Source: Nigerium sp. (lineage in GTDB: Bacteria > Actinomycetota > Actinomycetes > Propionibacteriales > Propionibacteriaceae). Taken from it: a DNA stretch of 64,000 bases. Position 1 is the first letter of the stretch. Every line of letters begins with the position of its first letter. Of the stretch, positions 1 through 8,816 are shown in pieces. The notes below the pieces were generated by a model. That model saw nothing but the letters and a program-made list of their open reading frames with translations. It ran no database searches and had not been told where the DNA came from. The stretch is from the NCBI GenBank assembly GCA_016711325.1, contig JADJTH010000012.1, positions 62,001-126,000 of the forward strand, written 5' to 3'. The translations under genes and the position numbers were made by a program.

Positions 1-379
1 CGCCGCCTGGGTGAGCCTGGCGGTGATCGGGTTCAACATCGCCCGAGCCGCCGCGGTCGCCGCCGGCCTGGCCAAGGCCCGATGGGCCACCCTGCGCCGC
101 CAGATCATCCAGGTCCCGGCACGGATCGCCGCCACCGGTCGACGACTCGTCCTGCACCTACCCACACACTGGCCCTGGGCCCACGCCTGGAGAGCGCTCC
201 ACGCCCGCGCGACCAGCCCACCCCAGCCGGTCACTCCCTGACCACCCAGCCCCAGCAGGCGCAACCAAGGACCCCCAGTGGAGAAGCCGGACAGACCGGC
301 AGGACCACCACGCCCACACCCGAAATGCCGTCAACAACGACGCGAACCATCCCCAAGAATCACAGTCGGTGGATCAGGG
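1..379 (+). mobile_element. IS1380-family element, 3' end only (cut by window edge)
   Basis: The window opens inside an IS. The transposase C-terminus ends at 241, and the element appears to stop at 379 with an end (366-379, TCGGTGGATCAGGG) matching the ends of the complete IS at 1027-2656 (TCGGCGGATCGAGG). The next bases, 380-384, are CTCAG, the same target-site sequence seen beside the second copy. About 125 bp separate the stop codon from the end, against about 135 bp in the second copy. The two transposase tails differ clearly, so this is a related but distinct element. Confidence 0.75.
2..241 (+). CDS. IS1380-family transposase, C-terminal fragment
   Basis: Partial: the reading frame is open to the window edge (AAWVSLAVIGFNIARAA...), so the GTG at 11 is an internal codon and not a start. 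The tail matches the end of the full IS1380 transposase at 1175-2548: both have a W-L-A-type hydrophobic helix followed by FN-RAA, a basic R-R/Q-I-QV-ARIA segment and LHLP-WPW near the end. This is the helical tail following the DDE-type catalytic core. The function of the intact enzyme is cut-and-paste transposition of its own IS. Confidence 0.75.
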   Translation, partial: AAWVSLAVIGFNIARAAAVAAGLAKARWATLRRQIIQVPARIAATGRRLVLHLPTHWPWAHAWRALHARATSPPQPVTP

Positions 380-1026
380 CTCAGACCAACGCGACCCCGG
401 CGACGTCCACATCGACAGTGTGTCCTGGGCAGACAGGAACCCAACGAGGACGTCCGTAAGGCAGGACACCCTGATCGCACGATTCGGCACCGAAGGCGCG
501 TCCCAGATCCCGTTGTCCCACATGCTCAAGACCGCAGAGCAGCACATCCTCACCCAGCCGGCGAACCTGTGCAGCTGGCGCATGCAGATCAGTGCCGGGA
601 CCGCCGAGACTCCCTCCGCGACGAAGCTCGACCTCCCAGCTTCCGCAGCCGTCGCCTCCTTTCTGGCGGCACGGGGCAACTTCTTCGCCCTCGTAAGGCG
701 GGGGGCAGCCGAGCTGACCGTCCAGGCCATGTCTCTGCGTGACCACATGGACGCCTGCGCCGCCTACGCCCAGGCGTACCTCGACCTGCTACGCGGCCTA
801 CTCCGTCAGGCCGAGACGACCTCAGGAGAGCAACGGCAGCAGAGGCTCAAGGAACTGCGGGGCATCCTCGCAATCGACTCCGTCCACGTCGTAGTCGTCG
901 ACTTTCGAGGACGGCTCCGCGAAGCGGTGCTTGTCGCTCCGACCCATCCGCTGCGAGTGTTGTGGACCAGTGCGTGGACGGCCCAGGGTCAGCACTGGAT
1001 CGACGGCGTCCACGCGACAGACTCAG
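380..1026 (+). pseudogene. HerA/DptH-like ATPase, N-proximal fragment between two IS elements
   Basis: First piece of a large ATPase gene that resumes at 2662. The open frame formally begins at a GTG at 369, but that codon lies inside the terminal repeat of the upstream IS1380 element, so the true 5' part was probably removed or displaced by that insertion. The fragment (about 215 residues) contains a segment VVVVDFRGRLREAVLVAPTHP followed by LRVLW, a type of motif seen ahead of the ATPase part in DptH-like proteins. Removing the second IS (1027-2656) and one CTCAG copy joins this frame to the downstream frame. Function, if intact, is probably phage or plasmid defence; as it stands it should be inactive. 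Confidence 0.7.
1022..1026. repeat. Target-site duplication CTCAG, left copy
   Basis: CTCAG immediately left of the IS1380 end at 1027, repeated at 2657-2661 on the same strand right of the other end. Deleting 1027-2661 removes 1635 bases, a multiple of three, and restores the interrupted gene. Confidence 0.75.
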
Positions 1027-2656
1027 CCTCGATCCGCCGACGCTCATTCGTGGGTGACCGTTTCCGAATTTCGATGATGGGCCGGAGTGCGATTCCGCGG
1101 GTGGGCGTGGGGTGACTGCCGGTGTGCCCGGCTTTTCCACTGGGTTCCTTGCTTGTGCCTGCGGGGGCGGGTGGTCAGGGGCTGGCGGCTGCTGGTGGCC
1201 CGAACGCGGCGTTGTAGAGGGTGGCGAGTTGGGGTTCCCACGGCCAGTTCCGGGGTAGGTGCAGCAGCCAGGTGCGGGCTTGGTTCGCGATCCGGGCGGC
1301 GACCTGGATGAGGGTGCGGCGCACCGTCGAGGTCCTGGCCCGGCCCAGGGTCTTGCTGGCGATCCGGGCGGCGGCGCGGGTCAGGTTGAACGCCATGGCG
1401 GTGAGGGCGAGCCAGGCACTGTTCGCCATGAACTTCCCCGACGGGGCGTGGGCCAGCGGCCCGTCTTTCAGGTCGGCGAAGATGCCCTCGATCACCGCGT
1501 GGTCGCGGTGGCACGCCTCGGCGTCCACCAACGCGAAGGTGCTGTTGGTGAAGACGGCGTGGTAGCGGTAGCCGGGCAGCAGCTCACCCTGGGCCTTCGC
1601 GTTCGGGTTCAGTCGCCGCACCCGACGGACGACCAGCCGGGCGGTGACGTGGTCGGCCTTGCGGCGGGACGTGAACGCCGTGAACGGCACCTCGGCGACC
1701 TCGGCGTCGGAGATCCACACCTGTTGGGCCTCGTCATAGATCGCTTGCGGGTAGCGGATCGTCGTCCAGTCGGTGTCGTTGATGGTGGTGATCGCCCTGG
1801 TGACGGCCGTGTTCATCCGGGCGGTGATCGAGAATCGGGCGCCGCCGGCGGCAATAGCGGCGATGGTGGCGTGGTTGAAGTAGGCACTGTCAGCGCGGAC
1901 GATCACCAGGCTGGGGGTGGTCGCCCGGCGGAGCGTGGCCAGGGTGTCGCCGATCAGCCGGGCCGCACCGCGGGCCGAGGACACGTTGCCCTTGCGGAGC
2001 CGGGTCGCGGCGATCACCGGCGCACTCGTCGGCGTCGAAATGGTCGCCACCAAGGCGTTGAGGCCCTTGACCCGGCTGTAGCCGTAGGCGGCGCCCTGCT
2101 TGCGGTAGCCGTGGGTTTCCCGGATCGTGTCGTCCACATCGACGAAGGTCAGCTGGTCGGCACCGTCCAGGATCGGCGACAACCCGGCCAGCTTGATCAA
2201 CAGGCGCGAGGCGACCGCGTCGAGTTGGCGGACGTGGCCGAACCGGTAGGCGCGTAGGTGGGTGCCCAAGGTGGTCGCCGCGCGGAGCCCGTCGAACACG
2301 CGCCCCATGCCGCCATGACGCAGCACGTCCATGTCGCTGATGCTGTCAGCGCCGACCACCATCCCAGCGATGAGCGCCGACACCTTGACCGGAGCGTTCG
2401 CACCGGCGGTCCCGGGCAGGGTCAGGTGCTGCTCGACGAGCTCGTGGAGGCCGGCTTGTTCGGCAAGCCGCATCACTGCGGGAAGGCCGCCGAACGCGAC
2501 CAGATTCGGGTCGTCGAAAACCGGTTGAATGGTGTGGCAGACTCGCACTACGAGTGCTCCTGTCAGGCAGCGGATGAGAACCTTAAGCAGTCCCATCCTT
2601 GCTTGCCACAGGAGCATTCGCCATCAGACCCGCCCAACACCATCGGCGGATCGAGG
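1027..2656 (-). mobile_element. IS1380-family insertion sequence, complete (1630 bp)
   Basis: Complete element with terminal inverted repeats of at least 14 bp (CCTCGATCCGCCGA at 1027-1040 and its reverse complement at 2643-2656), flanked by 5-bp CTCAG direct repeats. It holds one transposase gene on the minus strand. The length is usual for IS1380. IS1380 members are generally credited with 4-bp duplications, so the 5 bp here deserve attention. It sits in the coding sequence of the HerA-like ATPase gene. Confidence 0.85.
1175..2548 (-). CDS. IS1380-family transposase
   Basis: DDE-type transposase that excises and reinserts the IS. The N-terminal part carries the family-typical FDDPNLV-type segment and LAEQAGL; later come FVDVDDTIRETHGY-type and VIVRADSAYF motifs that look like the catalytic acidic positions, and VIEGIFADLKDGPLAH near the C-terminal acidic residue. 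I chose the GTG at 2548 because AGGAG lies about 9 bases upstream. The frame is open to an ATG at 2617, which would add 23 residues and lie only 26 bases from the terminal repeat. The gene appears full length and intact, so the element may be active. Confidence 0.85.
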   Translation of the reverse strand: MRVCHTIQPVFDDPNLVAFGGLPAVMRLAEQAGLHELVEQHLTLPGTAGANAPVKVSALIAGMVVGADSISDMDVLRHGGMGRVFDGLRAATTLGTHLRAYRFGHVRQLDAVASRLLIKLAGLSPILDGADQLTFVDVDDTIRETHGYRKQGAAYGYSRVKGLNALVATISTPTSAPVIAATRLRKGNVSSARGAARLIGDTLATLRRATTPSLVIVRADSAYFNHATIAAIAAGGARFSITARMNTAVTRAITTINDTDWTTIRYPQAIYDEAQQVWISDAEVAEVPFTAFTSRRKADHVTARLVVRRVRRLNPNAKAQGELLPGYRYHAVFTNSTFALVDAEACHRDHAVIEGIFADLKDGPLAHAPSGKFMANSAWLALTAMAFNLTRAAARIASKTLGRARTSTVRRTLIQVAARIANQARTWLLHLPRNWPWEPQLATLYNAAFGPPAAASP

Positions 2657-2661
2657 CTCAG
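2657..2661. repeat. Target-site duplication CTCAG, right copy
   Basis: Second copy of the CTCAG found at 1022-1026, directly after the right end of the IS at 2656. Confidence 0.75.
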
Positions 2662-5600
2662 CCGACCACGTGCCGCTCATCCGATCGGCTCTCCAGCGGC
2701 TGTCGCCTGCCGCATTCCCCGTCGCTATACCCGTCGAGAACGGTCGCGTGTTCACAGCCGTGGACAACCTCAGCTTCCAGTGGGCCATATACGCGCCCAC
2801 CACGGAAGACAACACCCGTGGTCTCGTCGCGGACATCTGCGCCGCCCTCGGCTTGAACGAGCCGACGGCGGCGGGCTCAGACGCCTCTGGCGGCATCATT
2901 GCCTCCAAGATCCAGCGGTACCTGGCGCAGCACCCCTATGTCCGGGAACTGTCGCTCAACGTCTTTAACCCCGGCGCGGCGACCATCGTCGCCGAAGCTC
3001 TGCGTATGCTCCAGCAAGCCCCCGAGTACGCGCACCTGCGCTACGATCTGCGTCTGTTTGCCCCCGACCCGGACTCGCCGGTCCTCGGCGAGGCCCTCGA
3101 TTCGCTGTTGAGGCCGGACACCGTGACCAGAGAGTCCGACGACGCGTTCACGGCGTCGACGGGCAACCATCTGTTCCCCAAAATTAGGCTGGCCAAGCAC
3201 GCGGTCGCCGAGTTCCGGGCCGACCCCGGCGCGTTCGCAGCCCACCTGTCGATCCTGCTCGACGTGTTCCCTGCCGAAGATTTCTCCGTAAAGGTCAAGC
3301 CCACCGGGGTCACGCCGATGGGAGGCCTGATTCAGGACTTCGCCATCGATTACACCGACGACGAGTCCGGCACTTACTGGACCAAGTGGCCCATCGTTGG
3401 CCAACCAGTAAATCCCGCGGACAACGCCGTTGACGAACTGCTCGCAAACCTCGCCATGACCGTGACCCACGCCACCGCGGCGGTCGCCTCGGCTGGGGCA
3501 GGATTCACCTCAGTACCCGTTGTCACCCTCGGCCTGGACGTAGGAGCACGACAGTTGATTTTCGACGTCCACCAGTCCAGCGACTGGGTCTTGACTGTCG
3601 ACCGGAATATGGGCATCGAGTTCTTCGACCACGGAGGACTAAAGGCCAGGCCTGACTACCTCATCGACTATGTCCCCGGAGGCACTGCCCAAGCCACGCA
3701 CAACCTCATCGTGTCGTCGCGCTCCCACATCGAACTGGAGGCGATGCTCAAGCCCGTCCTCGACAGCCACGGCTTGTCCGCTGACCCGGACCAGGCTGTC
3801 GCCATCCTCGCCAGCCTGCGCTCCCTGTCCGGGCAACTCGCCTTGAAACTGATCTCCTCGCCGACCCAGCAGGCTGAGGCACTCGGCCTCGCGTTGGCCC
3901 GTCTCTACCTCGATTACCAAGGGGCCTTGGGTGATCAGGTGATCGTCCCCCTAGACGCCCATACCGACCTGTATCGGCCCGACAGCCCACCCGGAGAGGG
4001 CGCTGAGCCCACCAGCCTCCAGCGGACCGACCTCGCTCTGTTCGACCTGAACCTCTCGACACGGACCATCACCTGCAACCTGGTCGAGGTCAAGTGCTAC
4101 ACCCAGGTCGGAGACCTCTCGGCGTTCAACCAGCTCAAGGAGAGGATCGCTGGGCAGATCGAGCAGAGCGAGCGGGTCATGCAGCGCCATTTCGATCCGA
4201 ACAAGCAGATTCCTGACCGGCCCGACCGGCCCCTCAAGAGCCGCGAACTCGCCCAGATTCTAAGCTTCTACCTGAGCCGATCCGTCCGCTACGGCATACT
4301 CGACCAGGTCGCAGCCCAAGAAGCCAAGGCGTTCCTCGCGTCGATTGAAGATGGATACTCCCTGCAGTTCCGCCGCAGCGCCTTGATCTTTGACTTCGAC
4401 AAGACCGGAACGGACACCGACCACGAAGTGGGAATCGAGTACCACCGGGTCGGGAAAGACCTCGTTACCTCACTCCTCGAAGCCTGCGCGAAGTCAGCAC
4501 GAACGACGGACGGCCCCACCGCTACTGAGCCGCTCAGCGAGCAGTTCATCCCCAGCGTGCCGAAACTCGAATCCGCCGCTTTCATCACCCCCCGCCGCGA
4601 ACGCACCACAGCCTGGACCACAGGCGACGGCTGGGACAGGGCCCCAACATCAGAACCCGACATGTTGACACAGGACAAACCGGCGCCCGACTGGGAGGGC
4701 ACTCCCACTCCCGTCGCCGGAGTCGGCCACCCAGATCCCGGGGCCGAGCCGCCTACTCACGAGCAAGACGAAGCCCGCGAGCCGCACCATCCGGTCCCCA
4801 CGACTCCCGAAGGACCCACTCCGCACGCGTATGGCGCATCCCCAGAACGGCTGGATCACGACGTCATGCTCGGAGTCAAGGGTGAGTCCCCACAGTACGG
4901 GATACTGGGGGAAGTCTCCGGTCGCAGAGTAGCGCTTGACCTGAACGGCACTCACACAATCAGTCTGTTCGGTGTTCAGGGTGGTGGGAAGAGCTATACG
5001 CTCGGAACCGTTATTGAGATGGCGTCAATGCCGATACCGAGGATAAACGTCTTGCCCAAGCCGCTCGCCAGCGTCATCTTTCATTACAGCCCAACCTTGG
5101 ATTACCCGCCCGAGTTCACCTCGTTGACACACCCCAACACTGCCGACGACGAGATTCGACTACTCCGCGAGAGTTATCACGCCACACCCGAGGGACTAAA
5201 GGACGTACTACTGCTCACGACAAGAGAAAAAGTGAGCCAGCGGCAGGCCGACTATCCCGACATCAATGTTCAGGCGATCTCCTTTGCGTCATCAGAACTC
5301 AATGCAGCTCACTGGAAGTTCCTGATGGGAGCGATCGGAAGCCAGAGCATGTACATGAGGCAGATCAACCTGATCATGCGCGGCCTGCGCGGCAATCTCA
5401 CGCTGGCTGGCCTGCGCACCGGCATCGACAACTCGGGCCTCGCTGACCATCTCAAGGACCTCGCTAGAACCCGTCTCCGGTTCGCCGAGGAGTATATCGA
5501 CGACAGGCAACGCCTCCAAGACCTGATCCGGCCAGGGAGGTTAGTCATCGTCGATTTGCGCGATGAGTACATCGAGAAAGACGAGGCGCTCGGATTGTTC

Positions 5601-6050
5601 GTTGTTCTGCTTCAGATCTTCTCCGAAGCCACCTATGAAGGAAAGACGTTCAACAAGCTCGTGGTCTTCGACGAGGCGCACAAGTACGTCGAGAATGCTG
5701 AACTCGTAGCTGGCCTAGTCGAGGTTGTCCGAGAGATGCGTCACAAAGGCACCAGCATCATGGTCGCCTCACAGGACCCGCCGTCTGTGCCCATCTCCCT
5801 CATAGAGTTGTCGTCGCAGATCATTCTGCATCGGTTCAACTCGCCCGCTTGGCTCAAACACATCCAGAAGGCCAATACCGCGCTCAGTGGTTTGACCGCG
5901 GAGAAGATGGGACACCTCGGCACGGGCGAAGCCTACGTCTGGTCCAGCAAGGCCTCGGATGAAGCGTTCACGACCGGGGCTATGAAGGTCACGTTGCGCC
6001 CAAGGGTGACGCAGCATGGTGGGGGCACACGTACCGCGGTCAACTCCTGA
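2662..6050 (+). pseudogene. HerA/FtsK-like ATPase with nuclease-like ExK segment (DptH-like), C-terminal part
   Basis: Second piece of the IS-broken gene, about 1130 codons. The middle (about 4030-4300) contains LVEVKCY after an acidic strand, which looks like the D...ExK of a PD-(D/E)xK nuclease fold. A proline/acid-rich linker follows. The C-terminal ATPase domain has Walker A GVQGGGKSYT (about 4969-5000), Walker B LVVFDEAHKY (about 5659-5690) and a VASQDPPS sensor-like motif. This layout resembles DptH of phosphorothioate-linked restriction and similar ATPases of multi-gene defence systems (possibly the MADS type; uncertain). It converges with the NlpC/P60 gene, overlapping by 11 bases. 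Without the N-terminal part it is probably not translated as a working protein. Confidence 0.7.
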
Positions 6051-7128
6051 CTCCTGGGTCCCAGGCGGCGAACCGGACCACGCGCCAGGCCAGGCGGCTG
6101 TAGTACCCGGTGGTGAGGCTGTCGATGGATACGCCGCTGCCGTCGGAGTTCACCATGCGGCCGTCACCCATGTACATGCCAGCGTGGAACACGCGTCCTC
6201 CGGGGGTGTGGGAGAACCCGATCACGTCGCCCGGCCTCATCTGTGCGAAGTCCCTCGGGATGACCTGACCGCCCGAGTTGTAGGTGATGTCGTGGGCAAG
6301 GTGTGGTAGACGGACTCCGATCTGGGCGTAGGCGTAGAGGACGAGGCCGGAGCAGTCGAACCCGGTGACGACGCGTCCGTCCTGCCCTCCGGGTGAGCAG
6401 CAGATCCCGGTTGAGGGTCCGCTGGGCGTGCCACCACCCCAGCTGTAGCGGGCGCCGATCCAGCGGAGGGCTGCGTTGACGGCGTCCGTGGCCGGGCCGG
6501 TGCCGGTCAAGGGCGTGCCGGTGGTGTGGCTGTCGTCGGTGACGCACGGGTTCTCTGCGACGTCGCCACCGCTGTAGGCAGCGGCGTAGTAGAGGACGTC
6601 GTTGACGTACCAGAGCGCGTGGTTGTAGGCGAACAGCGCCTTCCGGACGCCCTCGGGACCCGACAGCGCACCCGAGGCGACCAGATAGTTGGCCGCGGAG
6701 TGGACACTGTCGGCGTCGTCGGTGATGACCGCCCGCCCATCGCCGTTGCCATCGACCCCGTACGCGGCGAACGTCGCCGGCATGAACTGCATGAGGCCGC
6801 GGGCGCCGGCACTGGACGTCGCGTTGTTGCGGCCGTGGGTGGTCTCTTCCATCCCGACGCCGGCGAGCAGTGTCCAGGGCAGCCCGTACCGGGTCGCGGC
6901 CGCCTCATAGAGCGCCTGCACGGCGGGAGGGATCTCGGTCGGCGGGTTGTGGAGGCTCGCCTGACGAGGGCTCCCGGGCTGCGGCAGACCCGCCGCGGAC
7001 GCCGGCGGGGTGCAGGTGTTCGCTGCGACCGCCGGCGTGGCCAGCGTGGTGATGAACAGCACCAACGCGAGCGGGACGGTGAGCAGGGCGCCGAGTGAGA
7101 GGGCGAGGGCCCAGGCAATCGCCTTCAT
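6040..7128 (-). CDS. Conjugation-type peptidoglycan hydrolase: transglycosylase plus NlpC/P60
   Basis: Two-domain wall hydrolase that would open peptidoglycan for a secretion channel. Residues 1-35 form a membrane/signal segment. A soluble-transglycosylase-like domain follows (about 55-190) with a catalytic-Glu candidate in GVGMEETTHG and the GARGLMQFMP motif. The C-terminal NlpC/P60 domain (about 215-355) has the Cys nucleophile in GFDCSGLV and the His in VFHAGMYMGDG. VirB1-like proteins of Gram-positive type IV systems share this order. It is the most distal gene of the minus-strand secretion operon; the recombinase cassette at 7167-11117 now separates it from the VirB4 gene. Without that cassette it would start about 40 bases after the VirB4 stop codon. 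Confidence 0.9.
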   Translation of the reverse strand: MKAIAWALALSLGALLTVPLALVLFITTLATPAVAANTCTPPASAAGLPQPGSPRQASLHNPPTEIPPAVQALYEAAATRYGLPWTLLAGVGMEETTHGRNNATSSAGARGLMQFMPATFAAYGVDGNGDGRAVITDDADSVHSAANYLVASGALSGPEGVRKALFAYNHALWYVNDVLYYAAAYSGGDVAENPCVTDDSHTTGTPLTGTGPATDAVNAALRWIGARYSWGGGTPSGPSTGICCSPGGQDGRVVTGFDCSGLVLYAYAQIGVRLPHLAHDITYNSGGQVIPRDFAQMRPGDVIGFSHTPGGRVFHAGMYMGDGRMVNSDGSGVSIDSLTTGYYSRLAWRVVRFAAWDPGVRS

Positions 7129-7157
7129 CGTGAGCTCGTTTCGGTCATTCTTCCGGC

Positions 7158-7166
7158 GAACTTCTA
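7158..7166. repeat. 9-bp direct repeat GAACTTCTA, left of recombinase cassette
   Basis: Identical to 11109-11117, where the repeat includes the TAG stop codon of the VirB4 gene (minus strand). Candidate junction of the Tn554-like insertion. Confidence 0.45.
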
Positions 7167-7340
7167 GCGAGCTATCTCTATGGGCTCAGGTTCGATTGCT
7201 GGATCAGCGGGCCGAAGTGAGCGTTCGTGCTGGTGGAGTGTGATGTTCCGCTGAGGGCGCGTTTTTGACGGTCCGTCACTGTGGGTGACGGTTTCGCTGT
7301 AGTGTCGACGCATGGTCGCTCCTGTCGAAGTTGATGGCTG

Positions 7341-8438
7341 ATGGGACTTGTTGCCCTGAGGGGCGGGGCAGGGGTGGGGCCCGAGCTTTCGAGCCCTGCA
7401 GCGGCCGAGGACTTCGAGCAGGAGATCGTTGATGAGTACGCGATCGCGATGGCCGCCGCGGGCCTCAGCGACGGGCATATTTCGAATACGCGGGCGGTGG
7501 TGATCGAGTTCGCTCGGACGTTGACGGGGCCGTTGTGGGAGGCGACCTGCGCGGACGCGGACCGGTTCTTGGCTGAGCAGCGTCGGCGGGGTCTGACCGT
7601 GTCGACCCGGGCTGGCAAGGCAGGCGCGTTGTCGGTGTTCTACGAGTTCGTGATTGCCCGCTACGAGAGCGAGATCCGGCGTGCGACCGGCGTGTTGGTC
7701 GAACAGCCGATTGATGAGTTCAACCGTCAGTCGGGGTCGTCGCTCGGCAAGGTCAGAGTGCCGCCGTCGGACGAAGAGATCGACGCCCTGTTCGCTGCGT
7801 GGAGGGCAACGGTCCCCCAGGCACGCAAGTACGTGCCGGCCGCCCGGGACTACTTCGCCGCGTCCTTGTGGCGTCGGGTCGGATTGCGGATCAACGAGTC
7901 GGTCATGCTTGACATTCGTGACTGGCGTCCCGACCTGGGCCAGTTCGGCAAGCTCCATGTCCGCTTCGGCAAGGGTGCTCGCGGCCGTGGCCCGAAACCG
8001 CGGCTCGTGCCGGCGATCAACGGCGTCGACCAGCTGCTTGACTGGTGGCTGGCCGAGGTTCGTCCCCAGTGCGGCCCCGACTGGGCTGAACCCGACGCTC
8101 CTTTGCTGCCCTCGGAACGCTTCGACGACGACCTGGATCGATGCGGCCGCGTCGGGGCGAACGCGCTGCGCCGGAGCTTGGCGATCCAGGTCGACCAGTG
8201 GTTGCCGGCCTGGTCGGGCCAGATGACCCCGCACGTGCTGCGGCACTACTGCGCGTCGTCGCTCTATGGGGCGGGGATGGACATCAAGGCGTTGCAGGAG
8301 CTGCTCGGCCACCAGTGGCTGTCCACCACATCGGGCTACATTCATGTCCGCAGCGACCACATCGAGCAGGCCTGGAACAGCGCCAACCAGCGGGTCGCGA
8401 CCCGGCTGGGCGGCGGTCACGTCAACGGAAGGGGATGA
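7341..8438 (+). CDS. Tyrosine recombinase (TnpA-like)
   Basis: Site-specific DNA recombinase. The N-terminal core-binding (SAM-like) domain spans about 25-115; the catalytic domain spans about 145-350 with Arg in GLRINE (near 182), the HVLRHYCA box (near 297), LLGHQWLSTT and the nucleophilic Tyr in SGYIHV (near 332). All the usual catalytic positions appear present. The stop overlaps an ATG of the next reading frame and the HTH gene starts 4 bases later, so the genes are co-translated. It is the likely transposase of the cassette and distinct from the island integrase at 49939. Confidence 0.85.
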   Translation: MGLVALRGGAGVGPELSSPAAAEDFEQEIVDEYAIAMAAAGLSDGHISNTRAVVIEFARTLTGPLWEATCADADRFLAEQRRRGLTVSTRAGKAGALSVFYEFVIARYESEIRRATGVLVEQPIDEFNRQSGSSLGKVRVPPSDEEIDALFAAWRATVPQARKYVPAARDYFAASLWRRVGLRINESVMLDIRDWRPDLGQFGKLHVRFGKGARGRGPKPRLVPAINGVDQLLDWWLAEVRPQCGPDWAEPDAPLLPSERFDDDLDRCGRVGANALRRSLAIQVDQWLPAWSGQMTPHVLRHYCASSLYGAGMDIKALQELLGHQWLSTTSGYIHVRSDHIEQAWNSANQRVATRLGGGHVNGRG

Positions 8439-8442
8439 CCTG

Positions 8443-8793
8443 ATGCAGTGGAACCTGAGGCTCCGGGCCGCTGAGCGCGGGATCTGGAAGTCCGCGCAGA
8501 TGCGCCGGATGCTCGCCGACGCCGGACTCGACATCAGCGCCGGGAAGATGTCGTCGTGGTGGGCCGCGACGCCGCCGAGCATCCGCTTGGACGAACTCGA
8601 CGTGCTCTGCTCCGTCCTGGAGTGCGGCCCGAACGACTTGCTCACCCCTGAACCCGGCAAGGTCGCAGCCCGCCGGGACGCCACGTTCGAAGCCGCGACG
8701 GGCAGTCTGGGCGGCGAGTCGAGTAGCGGCGACGGCGCGTCCCGGGTGGTGGCCCCCCGGTTCAACAAGCCGCGATCCACCCCGCCGTTGTAA
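8443..8793 (+). CDS. Small helix-turn-helix (XRE-like) protein of the recombinase cassette
   Basis: 116 residues. The N-terminal 65 residues fit a Cro/CI-type HTH (WNLRLRAAERGIWKSAQMRRML, then a recognition-helix-like ISAGKMSSWW and LDELDVLCSVLECGPNDLL), followed by a disordered basic tail. I chose ATG 8443, just after the recombinase stop. Its place corresponds functionally to TnpC of Tn554 (orientation/regulatory factor), but sequence relationship to TnpC is not shown. It could regulate the cassette or assist recombination. Confidence 0.7.
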   Translation: MQWNLRLRAAERGIWKSAQMRRMLADAGLDISAGKMSSWWAATPPSIRLDELDVLCSVLECGPNDLLTPEPGKVAARRDATFEAATGSLGGESSSGDGASRVVAPRFNKPRSTPPL

Positions 8794-8816
8794 CCGTCGA
8801 CGACAGTCAGGAGTCC

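Noticed and set aside
369..1115. GTG at 369 as the true start and 1115 as the true end of an independent 248-codon gene
   Set aside because: The GTG lies in the terminal repeat of one IS and the last 30 codons lie inside the next IS; the reading frame is a fragment of a larger gene.
1044..1514. Minus-strand open frame overlapping the IS transposase 3' end
   Set aside because: Different frame of the same IS, no motif, spans the non-coding end of the element.
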